Under the pieces are notes generated by a model. That model made no database searches. It was not told the origin of the DNA and worked only from the letters and a program-made list of their open reading frames with translations. A stretch of DNA of 64,000 bases from Arthrobacter rhizophilus (lineage in GTDB: Bacteria; Actinomycetota; Actinomycetes; Actinomycetales; Micrococcaceae), in NCBI RefSeq assembly GCF_026241105.1, contig NZ_JAPFFT010000001.1, positions 310,001 through 374,000 on the forward strand, read 5' to 3'. The position numbers and the translations under genes are program-made. This document shows, piece after piece, positions 33,574 through 42,418 of the stretch (the first letter of the stretch is position 1; each line of letters begins with the position of its first letter).

Positions 33574-34883
33574 ATATCCCCGTTGTCACCGTCGGGCAGT
33601 CACGGGAAGATTTGGTCGGGGGACTCGAGCGGCTCCATGGTCCGGTTACGGTCGTCCGCCGGTGTGGTGAACTCGCCGAACTGCTGGCCGCGTGTCAAAG
33701 CGGTCTCGCGCGTGCAGCGGTCGTAGCCGAAGGTACTGATGAGCTGACGGCGTCGCTGGTCGACCGGCTGGCGGCCGTCGGCGTGTCCATTGTTGCCCTG
33801 AGCGACGACTCGGCGGAGGTGGCGCGCCTGCGCAGCATCGGCGTCGTGACAGCGTCGTTGGAGGTGGATTCGGCGACGCTGGCTTCCAATATCTTCGATT
33901 CAGTAGCCCAACTATCCGGGCAGGGGAGCCGACGCCCAGGGGAGCGGGATTCCGGTTATTCGGACACGGCCGCGGAACTCCGCCCATCAGATGTTGAGGA
34001 AGCAGCGGAACCCGCGCCTGCAGGGGCCGGCCGGATCATCGCGGTCTGGGGACCCATTGGAGCGCCGGGTCGAACTCTTGTGGCCGTCAACATCGCCGCA
34101 GAACTCGCGGCCCAAGGCAAGCCCGTGATCCTTGTGGATGCGGACAGCTATGGGGCCAGCGTCGCGGCCTCGCTGGGCCTGCTGGACGAATCCGCCGGGT
34201 TGGCGCAGGCCTGCCGGTTGGCCGACCAGGGGCTTCTGGACGCCGAATCCCTCAAACGGATAGCCGCGCCTGTGTTCACCAGGTCGGGGAGCTTCCGCGT
34301 TCTTACAGGCATCACGCGGGCGGACCGGTGGACTGAACTCCGTGCCTCTGCCCTCTCCTCGGTGCTCGAACACGCCAAGGACATTGCCGACATCGTTGTG
34401 GTCGATGCAGGATTTTGCCTTGAGGCCGATGAGGAACTCAGTTTCGACAGCATGGCACCCCGGCGCAATGCCGCCACTCTCCGCAGTATCGAACTGGCGG
34501 ACACCGTTTACGCGGTTGGCGCAGCCGATGCCATCGGGGTTCCACGACTCGTGCGTGGCCTCGCAGAGCTCGAACGGGCAGTCCCGCAGGCGGCTCCCCT
34601 CGTGGTTTTGAACAAGGTCCGGGCAGCATCTGCAGGCCGGTCACCTGAACGCGAGCTTCGCGAAGCATGGGAGCGGTACGGACCTGGCTCCGGCATCGAG
34701 GTGTTTCTTCCATCTGACACGGAAGCCTGCGACGCCGCATTGCTATCCGGTGCCGTGCTCCTCGAAGCAGCGCCCGAATCTGCCTTGCGGCACGCAATCG
34801 CCAGATTGGTCTGTGCACCTGGCCAGCAAAACGGCAAATCCTCTGTCATTTATTCCAGAGCAAGGCGACGGCTAAAGCGTTAG
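33570..34883 (+). CDS. CpaE/Ssd-like MinD-superfamily protein with lysine-less P-loop
   Basis: A 437-residue protein with an N-terminal receiver-like or divergent domain (residues 1-115), a short linker and a MinD/ParA-type domain beginning RIIAVWGPIGAPGRTLVAVNIAAELAAQGKPVILVDADSYGAS. The Walker A motif reads GAPGRT: the P-loop lysine is arginine, and the upstream signature lysine is tryptophan. The switch region (ADIVVVDAGFC) and LVVLNKV segment are kept. Such proteins (CpaE, mycobacterial Ssd) position pilus or division machinery. With both lysines missing, ATP hydrolysis is doubtful. Translationally coupled to the CpaB-like gene, so the two products probably act together. Alternative: a general MinD-like pseudo-ATPase. 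Confidence 0.82.
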   Translation: MNIPVVTVGQSREDLVGGLERLHGPVTVVRRCGELAELLAACQSGLARAAVVAEGTDELTASLVDRLAAVGVSIVALSDDSAEVARLRSIGVVTASLEVDSATLASNIFDSVAQLSGQGSRRPGERDSGYSDTAAELRPSDVEEAAEPAPAGAGRIIAVWGPIGAPGRTLVAVNIAAELAAQGKPVILVDADSYGASVAASLGLLDESAGLAQACRLADQGLLDAESLKRIAAPVFTRSGSFRVLTGITRADRWTELRASALSSVLEHAKDIADIVVVDAGFCLEADEELSFDSMAPRRNAATLRSIELADTVYAVGAADAIGVPRLVRGLAELERAVPQAAPLVVLNKVRAASAGRSPERELREAWERYGPGSGIEVFLPSDTEACDAALLSGAVLLEAAPESALRHAIARLVCAPGQQNGKSSVIYSRARRRLKR

Positions 34884-34940
34884 GCTCGCCATGTGGGCTG
34901 CAAGGACGCAGCAATCAAGATGTGATGGAGGCGTTTGTCG

Positions 34941-37900
34941 ATGTCGTCAGGGTCCAGCGTGGAGGATCGTTCCAAACCTGCAGTAGTCCGTGAAGGGTTC
35001 TTCGGTGACTACTACGAGCATCTCGCAGAGGAGGATGCTCGCAGATACGCTGCCGAGCAACTGACCTCGAGGGCAGAAGCGCACCGGGAAGTCGGGACGA
35101 GCCGCAAACCGGGCACCGCCAACGTCAAGATCGCCAACGAGGCAGATCGCAGCGTTCTGTACATCGTTACCGATGACATGCCTTTTCTCGTGGATTCGGT
35201 GAATGCCGAGCTCGTACGCCAGAACTGCGCTATCCGGCTCGTCATGCACCCGCTCTTCGTGGTTTCGCGTGATCACGTGACGGGCGATATGTCCGCCATC
35301 GCCCGGGTGCCTTCCAACATAGGTATCTCGAGCGGTGACACCGCAGCGATGCCGAATGTCGCCCACCTGATCGCGCAAGGCGACAACGTCTCCCACATGG
35401 AGTCGTGGATCGCAGTCGAGGTTGACAGGGTGGCGGACGACTTCCAGAAGGAACTCGTAGACGGAATCCACCGCGTCCTGAACGACGTCCGCGCCGCCGT
35501 CGAAGACTGGCCGAAGATGCGCACCAAGGCGCTGGAACTCGCATCATCCCTGGACAGGGTGGCGCACCCCGAAGACATCGCTGAACTCCGGCAAGCACAG
35601 GACCTCCTGCGTTGGTTGGACAACGGCAATTTCACGTTCCTGGGTTACCGGGAATATGACCTCATCACCGAGAACGGTGAAGACGTCCTCGAGTTGCGGG
35701 AAGCGAGCGGCTTGGGACTCCTGAGGGCAGGGGACCACCCGCACCAAATCCAGCACCTCACCGACGCAGGACGCAGGAAGGCCCGCGAAAAGCGTGCCTT
35801 GGTCATCACCAAGGCCAACTCGCGCTCAACTGTGCACCGCCCCGCGTACCTGGATTACATAGGCGTCAAGAGCTTCGATCTTGCAGGCAACGTCAATGGC
35901 GAGCGCCGCTTCATTGGGCTCTTCGCCACCAGCGCGTACACCGGTTCCGTACGGAACATCCCCATTGTCCGGGAAAAGGTCGACGCCGTGCTCCGCTCGG
36001 CCGGTTTCCCCCAGGATTCCCATTCGGGCAAAGACCTCGTGGGTATTCTCGAGACCTACCCCCGTGACGAGCTCTTCCAGATTGAGACCGAAGATCTGGC
36101 CACAACCGCGTTGGGCATCCAGAGGCTTCAGGAGCGGCGCCGTACGAAGCTCTTCCTGCGCCCCGATATCTACGGACGCTTCATGTCCGCCTTGGTCTAC
36201 CTGCCCCGCGACCGCTACACCACCAACGTCCGGCAGCGTATTGAACAGGAACTCCGGGAGACATTCGAAGCCGAAAGCATCGACTACGAAGCCCGCATCA
36301 CGGAGTCCGCGCTGGCGAGGGTTTTCTTCCGCATCCGGCTGCCGCGTGAGGCAGAACTTCGCGACGTTGACGCCGGAGAGCTCGAAAAGCGCCTCGTCCG
36401 GGCCTCGCGGTCCTGGGCAGAAGGAATTTCGGAGGTGCTCCGCGAGAACAGGAGCGCTTCGGACGCCGAGGCGCTGTCCGCCCTCTGGACGGATGCATTC
36501 CCCGCTGGCTACCGCGTGGACTACGAAGTCGAGGACGCCCTTCAAGACATTGAGCGTTTCGAGAAGTACGGCGCCACGACCGATCGCGACGCCGTCGCCG
36601 TTCAGGCGGCACCTGGAGTGCACGTCTACCTGCCCGATGGTGCCGGTGAGCTCCTTGAAGAGGATGCCCGCGTTAAGCTCTACCTCCTGGAACCCAAGAG
36701 CCTGAGCCAGATCCTGCCCTACTTCCACAATCTCGGCCTTGAGGTTCTGGACGAGCGGCCTTTCGAAATCGAGACTTCCGACCACAGGGACTTCTTCCTC
36801 TACGACCTCGGCCTGAAGTACCCCGCCGGCGCCGACCCCGTGGCTACCGGCCAGCTCCTGGCGGATTCCTTCAGTGCTGCCGTGACCGGCGCGGTGGAAT
36901 CCGACAGTTTCGACCGCCTGGTGCTCCGCGAGGGGATCCACTGGCGGCAAGTGGTGATGCTCCGCGCTTATGCGAAGTACATGCGCCAGATGGGGAACAC
37001 CAACTCCTTCGAGTTCATTGCGGATACGCTCCTCGCCAACCCCGAGGTTGCACGAGGCCTGATTGATCTCTTCGGAGCCCGCTTCGATCCTGCATCAGCA
37101 GACGCCGCGCGTCCGGCCCGCCAGGACACTGCCCGCGCCACACTGGCCGAAGCGATCGACCAAGTCGCCACGCTCGACGCCGACCGCGTCCTGCGGACTT
37201 TTGTCAACCTCATCGAGTCGACCCTGCGCACGAACTACTTCCAAGGCAAGTCGTACGTCAGTTTCAAGCTGGATCCGACCAAGATCGAGGGTCTGCCCTT
37301 CCCGCGGCCAAAGTACGAGATTTGGGTGTACTCGCCCCGCGTTGAAGGCGTGCACCTGCGCTTCGGCAAGGTGGCTCGAGGTGGCTTGCGGTGGTCGGAC
37401 CGCCGTGAGGACTTCCGGACCGAGATCCTCGGCTTGGTCAAAGCACAGACGGTTAAGAATGCTGTCATCGTGCCCACCGGCGCCAAGGGCGGGTTCTTTG
37501 CGAAGCAGCTCCCGGATCCGGCAATTGATCGCGCGGCTTGGATGGCGGAAGGTATCGAGAGCTACAAGACTTTCATTCGCGGCCTGCTCGACCTCACCGA
37601 CAATCTTGTGACTACCTCCGACGGCGAACAGATCGTGCCGCCGTCGGACGTTGTCCGCCAGGATGACGACGATTCGTACCTGGTGGTGGCTGCGGACAAG
37701 GGCACGGCAACGTTCTCAGACACTGCCAACGGCCTCGCTGCCGAGTACGGATTCTGGCTGGGGGACGCATTCGCTTCCGGTGGCTCCATCGGCTACGACC
37801 ACAAGGCCATGGGCATCACAGCCCGCGGCGCTTGGGAATCGGTCAAACGTCACTTCAGCGAGCTGGACCTAGACACTCAGACCGAGGAATTTACCGTGGT

Positions 37901-39794
37901 TGGCGTCGGCGACATGTCCGGTGACGTGTTCGGAAATGGAATGCTTCTCTCCAAGCACATCCGCCTGTTGGCCGCCTTCGACCATCGCCACATCTTCCTG
38001 GACCCGACGCCGGACGCTGCTTCCTCCTTCGACGAACGGCAGCGTCTCTTCGATCTGCCGCGTTCCTCCTGGGATGACTATGATCGATCGCTCATCAGTG
38101 CGGGCGGCGGGGTGTTCCCGCGCCAGGCCAAGGTCATTCCGATCTCTCCGGAGGTCCGCACCGCCCTCGGCCTTCCGGACGGAACGGTCCAGCTGAGCCC
38201 TCCGGAACTTCTGCGCGCAATACTCCTCGCCCCGGCAGATCTCCTGTACAACGGTGGGATCGGAACGTACATCAAGGCCAGCACCGAGTCACACGCTGAG
38301 GTGGGGGACAAAGCGAACGACGCCATTCGCGTGAACGGGCGCGAGCTGCGTGTCAAGGTTGTCGGCGAAGGCGGCAACCTCGGAATGACGCAACGCGGGC
38401 GCATCGAGGCAGCACTACAGGGCGTCATCCTCAACACCGATGCCATCGACAACTCTGCGGGCGTGGACTGCTCCGACCATGAGGTCAACATAAAGATCTT
38501 CGTCGACCGCATGGTTGCCGCCGGAAAACTTGATGCCTCCGAGCGCACATCCTTCCTCGCCGACATGACCGATGAGGTTGGGCGCCTTGTGCTCGAAGAC
38601 AACATTGATCAGAACATCCTGTTGCTCAACGACCGCACACGCGTCGCCGAATGGAGCCCGAGCTACGAGCGCCTGATGGACTGGCTCGAGAAGTCTGGTG
38701 ACCTCAAGCGGGACCTTGAAGCCCTGCCGACCACCGACACACTGCGCGAGAGGTTGGAACAGGGCCAGGGCCTGACGTCTCCGGAACTGTCCGTCCTCGC
38801 TGCATACGCCAAGATTGAATTGGGATCGGCATTGCGCGACAGCGACCTGGCGGACGATCCCTGGTTCCGTAAGACCATCCGCTCGTACTTCCCGAAGCAG
38901 CTCCGGGAACGGTTTGATGCCGAATTGGATACGCATCCCTTGCGTCGTGAGATCATCGCGACCGTGGTTGCAAACGACATGATCAACCTAGGCGGCATTA
39001 CCTTCGCTTTCCGCACGATGGAGGAGACCTCGGCTACCGAGGTTGCTGTCGCGAAGGCGTTTGTCGCTCTCCGGGAGATCTACGAGCTCGACTCAATGGT
39101 GAAGGAGCTCAACGCCCTGCCGGCTTCGTTCCCCACGGAACACTGGAGCACCGTACACCTCGACATCCGGAGGCTTCTGGACCGCGCCGTTCGCTGGTTG
39201 CTGACCCAGGGTAACGCTTCAAAGCCGATCTCGGAGGTCGTTGCCGAGTTCAAGCCGATGATGGATCCAATGAGGGCCCGGGTGCTCGACTATCTGCGCG
39301 GCAGCGACAAGGAGCGGGTGACCGGTTGGCTTGAAAAGGCACGTGCGTGGGGCTTGCCGGAAATGCTTGCCCATCGCTGGGCTGAGCTTTTCGAGAGCTT
39401 CGTGCTCCTGGATGTGGCCAAGATCGCGCAAAGCCGCGAGGCCCGAGTGGAAGATGTCAGCAACGTCTACTACACAGTGTTTGACCGCTTCCATGTTGAT
39501 TCGCTGCTCGAGCGGATCACCGCACTCCCGCGGGACGACCGGTGGCAGGCGCTTGCGCGCGCAGCTCTGCGAGACGACCTCTATTCCACCGTGGCGGACA
39601 TGACGGTGTCGGTGCTCGAATCGACCGACGCCGGTCTCGACGCGGAAGCCCGTTTGCGGGCTTGGGAGGACCTCAACGCCGAGCAGCTGGGCCGTGCAAA
39701 GAGCATGTTTGACGAGGTCAACGCGCTGGAGGCAGACGACATGGCTTCGCTGTCGGTAGCATTGAGGCTCTTGAGGTCAATCGTTCGACGCTAG
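34941..39794 (+). CDS. gdh: NAD-dependent glutamate dehydrogenase, large (180-kDa) class
   Basis: Oxidative deamination of glutamate to 2-oxoglutarate and ammonia with NAD. The 1617-residue product matches the large actinobacterial/proteobacterial class in length. The N-terminal half holds ACT-like regulatory segments (VLYIVTDDMPFLVDSVNAELVRQNCAIRLVMHPLFVV). The catalytic half has GGLRWSDRREDFRTEILGLVKAQTVKNAVIVPTGAKGGF (active-site Lys near residue 849) and the dinucleotide region around VVGVGDMSGDVFGNGML. I start at ATG 34941, 9 bp after GGAGG. An in-frame TTG 6 bp earlier is too close to that site. No terminator was seen before pdtaS, which starts 29 bp after the stop. Confidence 0.96.
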   Translation: MSSGSSVEDRSKPAVVREGFFGDYYEHLAEEDARRYAAEQLTSRAEAHREVGTSRKPGTANVKIANEADRSVLYIVTDDMPFLVDSVNAELVRQNCAIRLVMHPLFVVSRDHVTGDMSAIARVPSNIGISSGDTAAMPNVAHLIAQGDNVSHMESWIAVEVDRVADDFQKELVDGIHRVLNDVRAAVEDWPKMRTKALELASSLDRVAHPEDIAELRQAQDLLRWLDNGNFTFLGYREYDLITENGEDVLELREASGLGLLRAGDHPHQIQHLTDAGRRKAREKRALVITKANSRSTVHRPAYLDYIGVKSFDLAGNVNGERRFIGLFATSAYTGSVRNIPIVREKVDAVLRSAGFPQDSHSGKDLVGILETYPRDELFQIETEDLATTALGIQRLQERRRTKLFLRPDIYGRFMSALVYLPRDRYTTNVRQRIEQELRETFEAESIDYEARITESALARVFFRIRLPREAELRDVDAGELEKRLVRASRSWAEGISEVLRENRSASDAEALSALWTDAFPAGYRVDYEVEDALQDIERFEKYGATTDRDAVAVQAAPGVHVYLPDGAGELLEEDARVKLYLLEPKSLSQILPYFHNLGLEVLDERPFEIETSDHRDFFLYDLGLKYPAGADPVATGQLLADSFSAAVTGAVESDSFDRLVLREGIHWRQVVMLRAYAKYMRQMGNTNSFEFIADTLLANPEVARGLIDLFGARFDPASADAARPARQDTARATLAEAIDQVATLDADRVLRTFVNLIESTLRTNYFQGKSYVSFKLDPTKIEGLPFPRPKYEIWVYSPRVEGVHLRFGKVARGGLRWSDRREDFRTEILGLVKAQTVKNAVIVPTGAKGGFFAKQLPDPAIDRAAWMAEGIESYKTFIRGLLDLTDNLVTTSDGEQIVPPSDVVRQDDDDSYLVVAADKGTATFSDTANGLAAEYGFWLGDAFASGGSIGYDHKAMGITARGAWESVKRHFSELDLDTQTEEFTVVGVGDMSGDVFGNGMLLSKHIRLLAAFDHRHIFLDPTPDAASSFDERQRLFDLPRSSWDDYDRSLISAGGGVFPRQAKVIPISPEVRTALGLPDGTVQLSPPELLRAILLAPADLLYNGGIGTYIKASTESHAEVGDKANDAIRVNGRELRVKVVGEGGNLGMTQRGRIEAALQGVILNTDAIDNSAGVDCSDHEVNIKIFVDRMVAAGKLDASERTSFLADMTDEVGRLVLEDNIDQNILLLNDRTRVAEWSPSYERLMDWLEKSGDLKRDLEALPTTDTLRERLEQGQGLTSPELSVLAAYAKIELGSALRDSDLADDPWFRKTIRSYFPKQLRERFDAELDTHPLRREIIATVVANDMINLGGITFAFRTMEETSATEVAVAKAFVALREIYELDSMVKELNALPASFPTEHWSTVHLDIRRLLDRAVRWLLTQGNASKPISEVVAEFKPMMDPMRARVLDYLRGSDKERVTGWLEKARAWGLPEMLAHRWAELFESFVLLDVAKIAQSREARVEDVSNVYYTVFDRFHVDSLLERITALPRDDRWQALARAALRDDLYSTVADMTVSVLESTDAGLDAEARLRAWEDLNAEQLGRAKSMFDEVNALEADDMASLSVALRLLRSIVRR

Positions 39795-39823
39795 GGAGTA
39801 GCCCGGCGTTATATGGAGGTGCA

Positions 39824-41293
39824 GTGGCAATCTTTACAGACCCCATCAGGGAGCACGCTGATTTCGGGCCTGGAGATGCCGAATGGCTGCACCTCCTGGT
39901 CGGCGACTGGCAGATGGTCGCCGACCTCGCGTTCGCGGACTTGGCCCTGTGGTTTCCACATCCTGAATTCGGCTACATCGCGTTGGCACACGTCCGGCCG
40001 TCGACGAGCCACACGGTGTTTCATGCGGACTTCGTCGGGGAGGGCATCCGATCGGATCTGCAACCGATAGTCGACAAGGCATGGTTCAGCCGTTCAATCG
40101 AACGCTCCAATGAAACGAGCTGGAGCAGCGAGATGGCGCTGCGGGTTGAAGCCGTGCCCATGGTCAGGAACGGGCGGACCCTCGCCGTCGTCACGTCGCA
40201 TATGGACCTCTCCAGTTCACGAATGCCTTCCCGTCTGGAGCTGACTTACAGGCAATGCGCCTATGATCTGCTCCGGATGGGAACCCTGGGGCTGTGGCCC
40301 GACTTCGCTTCACCCACGGGCTCTCGCCGGGGCGCGCCGCGTGTCGGTGACGGCCTGATCAGGCTCGACGCGGACGGCATCGTGCAGTATGCGAGTCCGA
40401 ACGGTGTCTCCGCTTTCCGCCGCCTCGGCGAGGTGGAGACCTTGGAAGGGCGGTCCCTTGCGGAAGTAACCGCAGGACTCCTCAAAGACCGGCGCATGGT
40501 GGACGAGACTTTGCCGCTGGTAGTGACTGGCAGGATGCCGTGGCGGAGCGAGATTGAGTCCCGCGGCGTCAGCCTGTCATTGCGAGCAATTCCCTTGCGC
40601 GATGAAAAGCATCGTTTCGGCGCCCTGGTTTTGTGCCGCGACGTGTCAGAACTGCGACGCCGCGAGCTCGAGCTTGTAACCAAAGATGCCACGATCCGTG
40701 AAATCCACCACCGTGTCAAAAACAATCTGCAGACGGTGGCTGCGTTGCTGCGCATGCAGTCGCGACGCATGGTCAGCGATGAGGCGAAGCAAGGCCTGGA
40801 ACAGGCAATGCGGCGGGTGGCGACCATTGCGCTGGTGCACGAGACCCTTTCGCAGGGACTCACGCAGAGTGTGGACTTTGATGAGCTGATCGGACGCCAG
40901 TTCCGGCTCTCGGCCGAAGTAGCGTCCCCTTCCCAGCATGTCCGGACCGAGCGTTCAGGTCTTTTCGGTGAATTGCCGAGCGACTTTGCCACGCCTCTCG
41001 CTCTGGTCATCAATGAGCTCGTGACGAATGCCGTGGAGCACGGCCTCGAAGGCCGGGCGGGCACAGTGTGGCTGATAGCCGATCGTTCGACGGGGGAGCG
41101 CGGCGACGAACTCCTGACCGTGACGATTGCCGATGATGGCGTTGGGCTGCCCGAGGGGTCCTACACAGAAGGCCTCGGCCTTCAGATTGTGCGGACGCTT
41201 GTCACGAGCGAGTTGGGTGGCAGCATCCGGTGGATGCCCCGAGATGGGGGTGGCACCGCCGTCGAGATCGTCCTGAGCTTGGTGCGAAGCTGA
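39824..41293 (+). CDS. pdtaS: Sensor histidine kinase of the PdtaS type
   Basis: A soluble 489-residue histidine kinase. It has an N-terminal GAF-like domain (residues about 10-150), a PAS domain (about 175-285, LIRLDADGIVQYASPNGVSAFRRLGEV), the HisKA_2 phospho-acceptor segment IREIHHRVKNNLQTVAALLRMQSRRM and a C-terminal HATPase (VINELVTNAVEHGLEG, IADDGVGLPEG). PdtaS in mycobacteria works with the antiterminator PdtaR, but no such partner is visible here. GTG start with GGAGGT 3 bp upstream. A perfect terminator lies 45 bp after the stop. Cytosolic, so it probably senses an intracellular signal (GAF/PAS). Confidence 0.93.
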   Translation: MAIFTDPIREHADFGPGDAEWLHLLVGDWQMVADLAFADLALWFPHPEFGYIALAHVRPSTSHTVFHADFVGEGIRSDLQPIVDKAWFSRSIERSNETSWSSEMALRVEAVPMVRNGRTLAVVTSHMDLSSSRMPSRLELTYRQCAYDLLRMGTLGLWPDFASPTGSRRGAPRVGDGLIRLDADGIVQYASPNGVSAFRRLGEVETLEGRSLAEVTAGLLKDRRMVDETLPLVVTGRMPWRSEIESRGVSLSLRAIPLRDEKHRFGALVLCRDVSELRRRELELVTKDATIREIHHRVKNNLQTVAALLRMQSRRMVSDEAKQGLEQAMRRVATIALVHETLSQGLTQSVDFDELIGRQFRLSAEVASPSQHVRTERSGLFGELPSDFATPLALVINELVTNAVEHGLEGRAGTVWLIADRSTGERGDELLTVTIADDGVGLPEGSYTEGLGLQIVRTLVTSELGGSIRWMPRDGGGTAVEIVLSLVRS

Positions 41294-41338
41294 CGCCAGG
41301 AACACATCATCGGTGTGCTGGTAGCCCAGCGAGACATG

Positions 41339-41375
41339 CAAGGATGGCCCGGACCTTTGGTCCGGGCCATCCTTG
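41339..41375. terminator. Bidirectional terminator between pdtaS and whiB1
   Basis: A perfect 17-bp inverted repeat: CAAGGATGGCCCGGACC at 41339-41355, complement at 41359-41375, with a TTT loop. It serves the two convergent genes, pdtaS and whiB1. Confidence 0.9.
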
Positions 41376-41420
41376 TATGTTCTTTTCGCTGCAGGCGGCG
41401 TGTTCTATCGCCTCCAGGCG

Positions 41421-41669
41421 TCAGGAAGCGCGGCGTGCCCGGGCGGCACGGCGCTTGAGTGCGCGGCGCTCGTCTTCGCTCATTCCGCCCCAGACGCCGG
41501 CGTCCTGGCCCGATTCGAGAGCCCACTGAAGGCATGTGTCCACGACAGGACAGCGACGGCAGACACTCTTCGCTTCTTCGATCTGGAGAAGCGCAGGGCC
41601 GGTGTTGCCTACTGGGAAGAAAAGCTCCGGGTCCTTGTCAAGGCAGGCTGCGCGGTTACGCCAATCCAT
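41421..41669 (-). CDS. whiB1: WhiB-family iron-sulfur regulator, WhiB1/WblE type
   Basis: An 82-residue WhiB protein with the four [4Fe-4S] ligands C9, C37, C40 and C46 (CxxCPVVDTC), the GVWGGMSEDERR turn and a basic tail (RALKRRAARARRAS). The MDWR N-terminus and total length place it in the WhiB1/WblE group, an essential NO-sensing transcription factor in mycobacteria. The cluster binds sigma factor region 4. The leader contains a CRP-like palindrome centred 50 bp upstream of the start codon. In M. tuberculosis whiB1 is a known CRP target, so this may be conserved control. GGAG lies 12 bp upstream of the ATG. Confidence 0.96.
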   Translation of the reverse strand: MDWRNRAACLDKDPELFFPVGNTGPALLQIEEAKSVCRRCPVVDTCLQWALESGQDAGVWGGMSEDERRALKRRAARARRAS

Positions 41670-41710
41670 GCTGATCAGTCACTCCATTCGTGAGTACTAG
41701 TTAAGCCTTT

Positions 41711-41726
41711 TGTGAAAATATTCACG
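41711..41726. promoter_or_regulatory. CRP/GlxR-like site in the whiB1 upstream region
   Basis: TGTGA-AAATAT-TCACG matches TGTGA-N6-TCACA at 9 of 10 fixed positions. It is the core of a 30-bp near-perfect palindrome (41704-41733: 11 of 15 pairs exact from the outside in, two more G-U), so it could also fold into an RNA hairpin. About 42 bp upstream of the whiB1 start. Confidence 0.6.
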
Positions 41727-41743
41727 AGAGGCTTCATAGGAAA

Positions 41744-41760
41744 GGGGCCCATTGGGCCCC
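41744..41760. other. GC-rich hairpin in the whiB1 upstream region
   Basis: GGGGCCC-ATT-GGGCCCC (7-bp stem). Read on the minus strand it is followed by TTTCCT, so it could act as a weak terminator or attenuator ahead of whiB1. The rest of the 227-bp gap to the gene at 41897 shows nothing I can assign. Confidence 0.4.
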
Positions 41761-41896
41761 CTTGGTCGTCTCAGTCAAGCGTGTCATGTTAACGCCATGT
41801 AAACAAGGGGTTCGAGACTTTGAAACCGTGAGCGATGCATCACATTGGCTGCCGATCTACTCACAGGTATTCGACTATGTCCGGTAGTGTGCCAGT

Positions 41897-42394
41897 GTGT
41901 CAAGACCCCCTCTGAACCCCGCCCAGGACCCCAACGTGCCCGGCGACGACGGCCAAGGGACCAGCCACAACAACTCTGCCGTAGCGTCCGGCGGGGGAAG
42001 GCGTCCCAAAGGAATCGTGGTTATTTCGATTGTGGTTGTGCTGGAAGCCCTCGCACTGTTGGCCGCAGCGGCCCTCTACATCTACCAGCTGGCGATCGGG
42101 GCGCCGGTGTCCTCATTCTGGGGAGCTGTGTTTACCCTGGCCCTGCTTCTGGCCTTCTCTGCGTGGTTGTTTGCCGTGGGCCACTTTTTGTTCCGTGGCT
42201 ATCGTTGGACCCGCGCGGCCGCGTTGGTTGCCCAGTTGTTCGTGATGACGATCGGATTTCCCACCATAACTGGAGGGCTGCTTCTTGCCGGCCTCGCCAT
42301 GGTGGTGCCGGCGTTGGTGGTGATTGTCCTTTTGTTCGACAAGCGGGTTATCGCCTTTGCGTCCAGAACGGGCGGATCCCGGGCCGCGCTTTGA
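41897..42394 (+). CDS. Small polytopic membrane protein
   Basis: A 165-residue protein with a 35-residue polar N-terminus and four predicted transmembrane helices (GIVVISIVVVLEALALLAAAALYIYQL, WGAVFTLALLLAFSAWLFAVGHFLF, AAALVAQLFVMTIGF, TGGLLLAGLAMVVPALVVIVLLF). No motif assigns a function. The start is GTG 41897. TAGTGT (41885-41890) upstream is placed to start transcription at the GTG itself, a possible leaderless mRNA with a weak -35. A 230-residue alternative frame over the same region gives unlikely protein and is rejected. It is convergent with the FHA-FtsK gene. Confidence 0.8.
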   Translation: MSRPPLNPAQDPNVPGDDGQGTSHNNSAVASGGGRRPKGIVVISIVVVLEALALLAAAALYIYQLAIGAPVSSFWGAVFTLALLLAFSAWLFAVGHFLFRGYRWTRAAALVAQLFVMTIGFPTITGGLLLAGLAMVVPALVVIVLLFDKRVIAFASRTGGSRAAL

Positions 42395-42418
42395 CCCTTT
42401 TCGCTCCGGCAAGACGCT

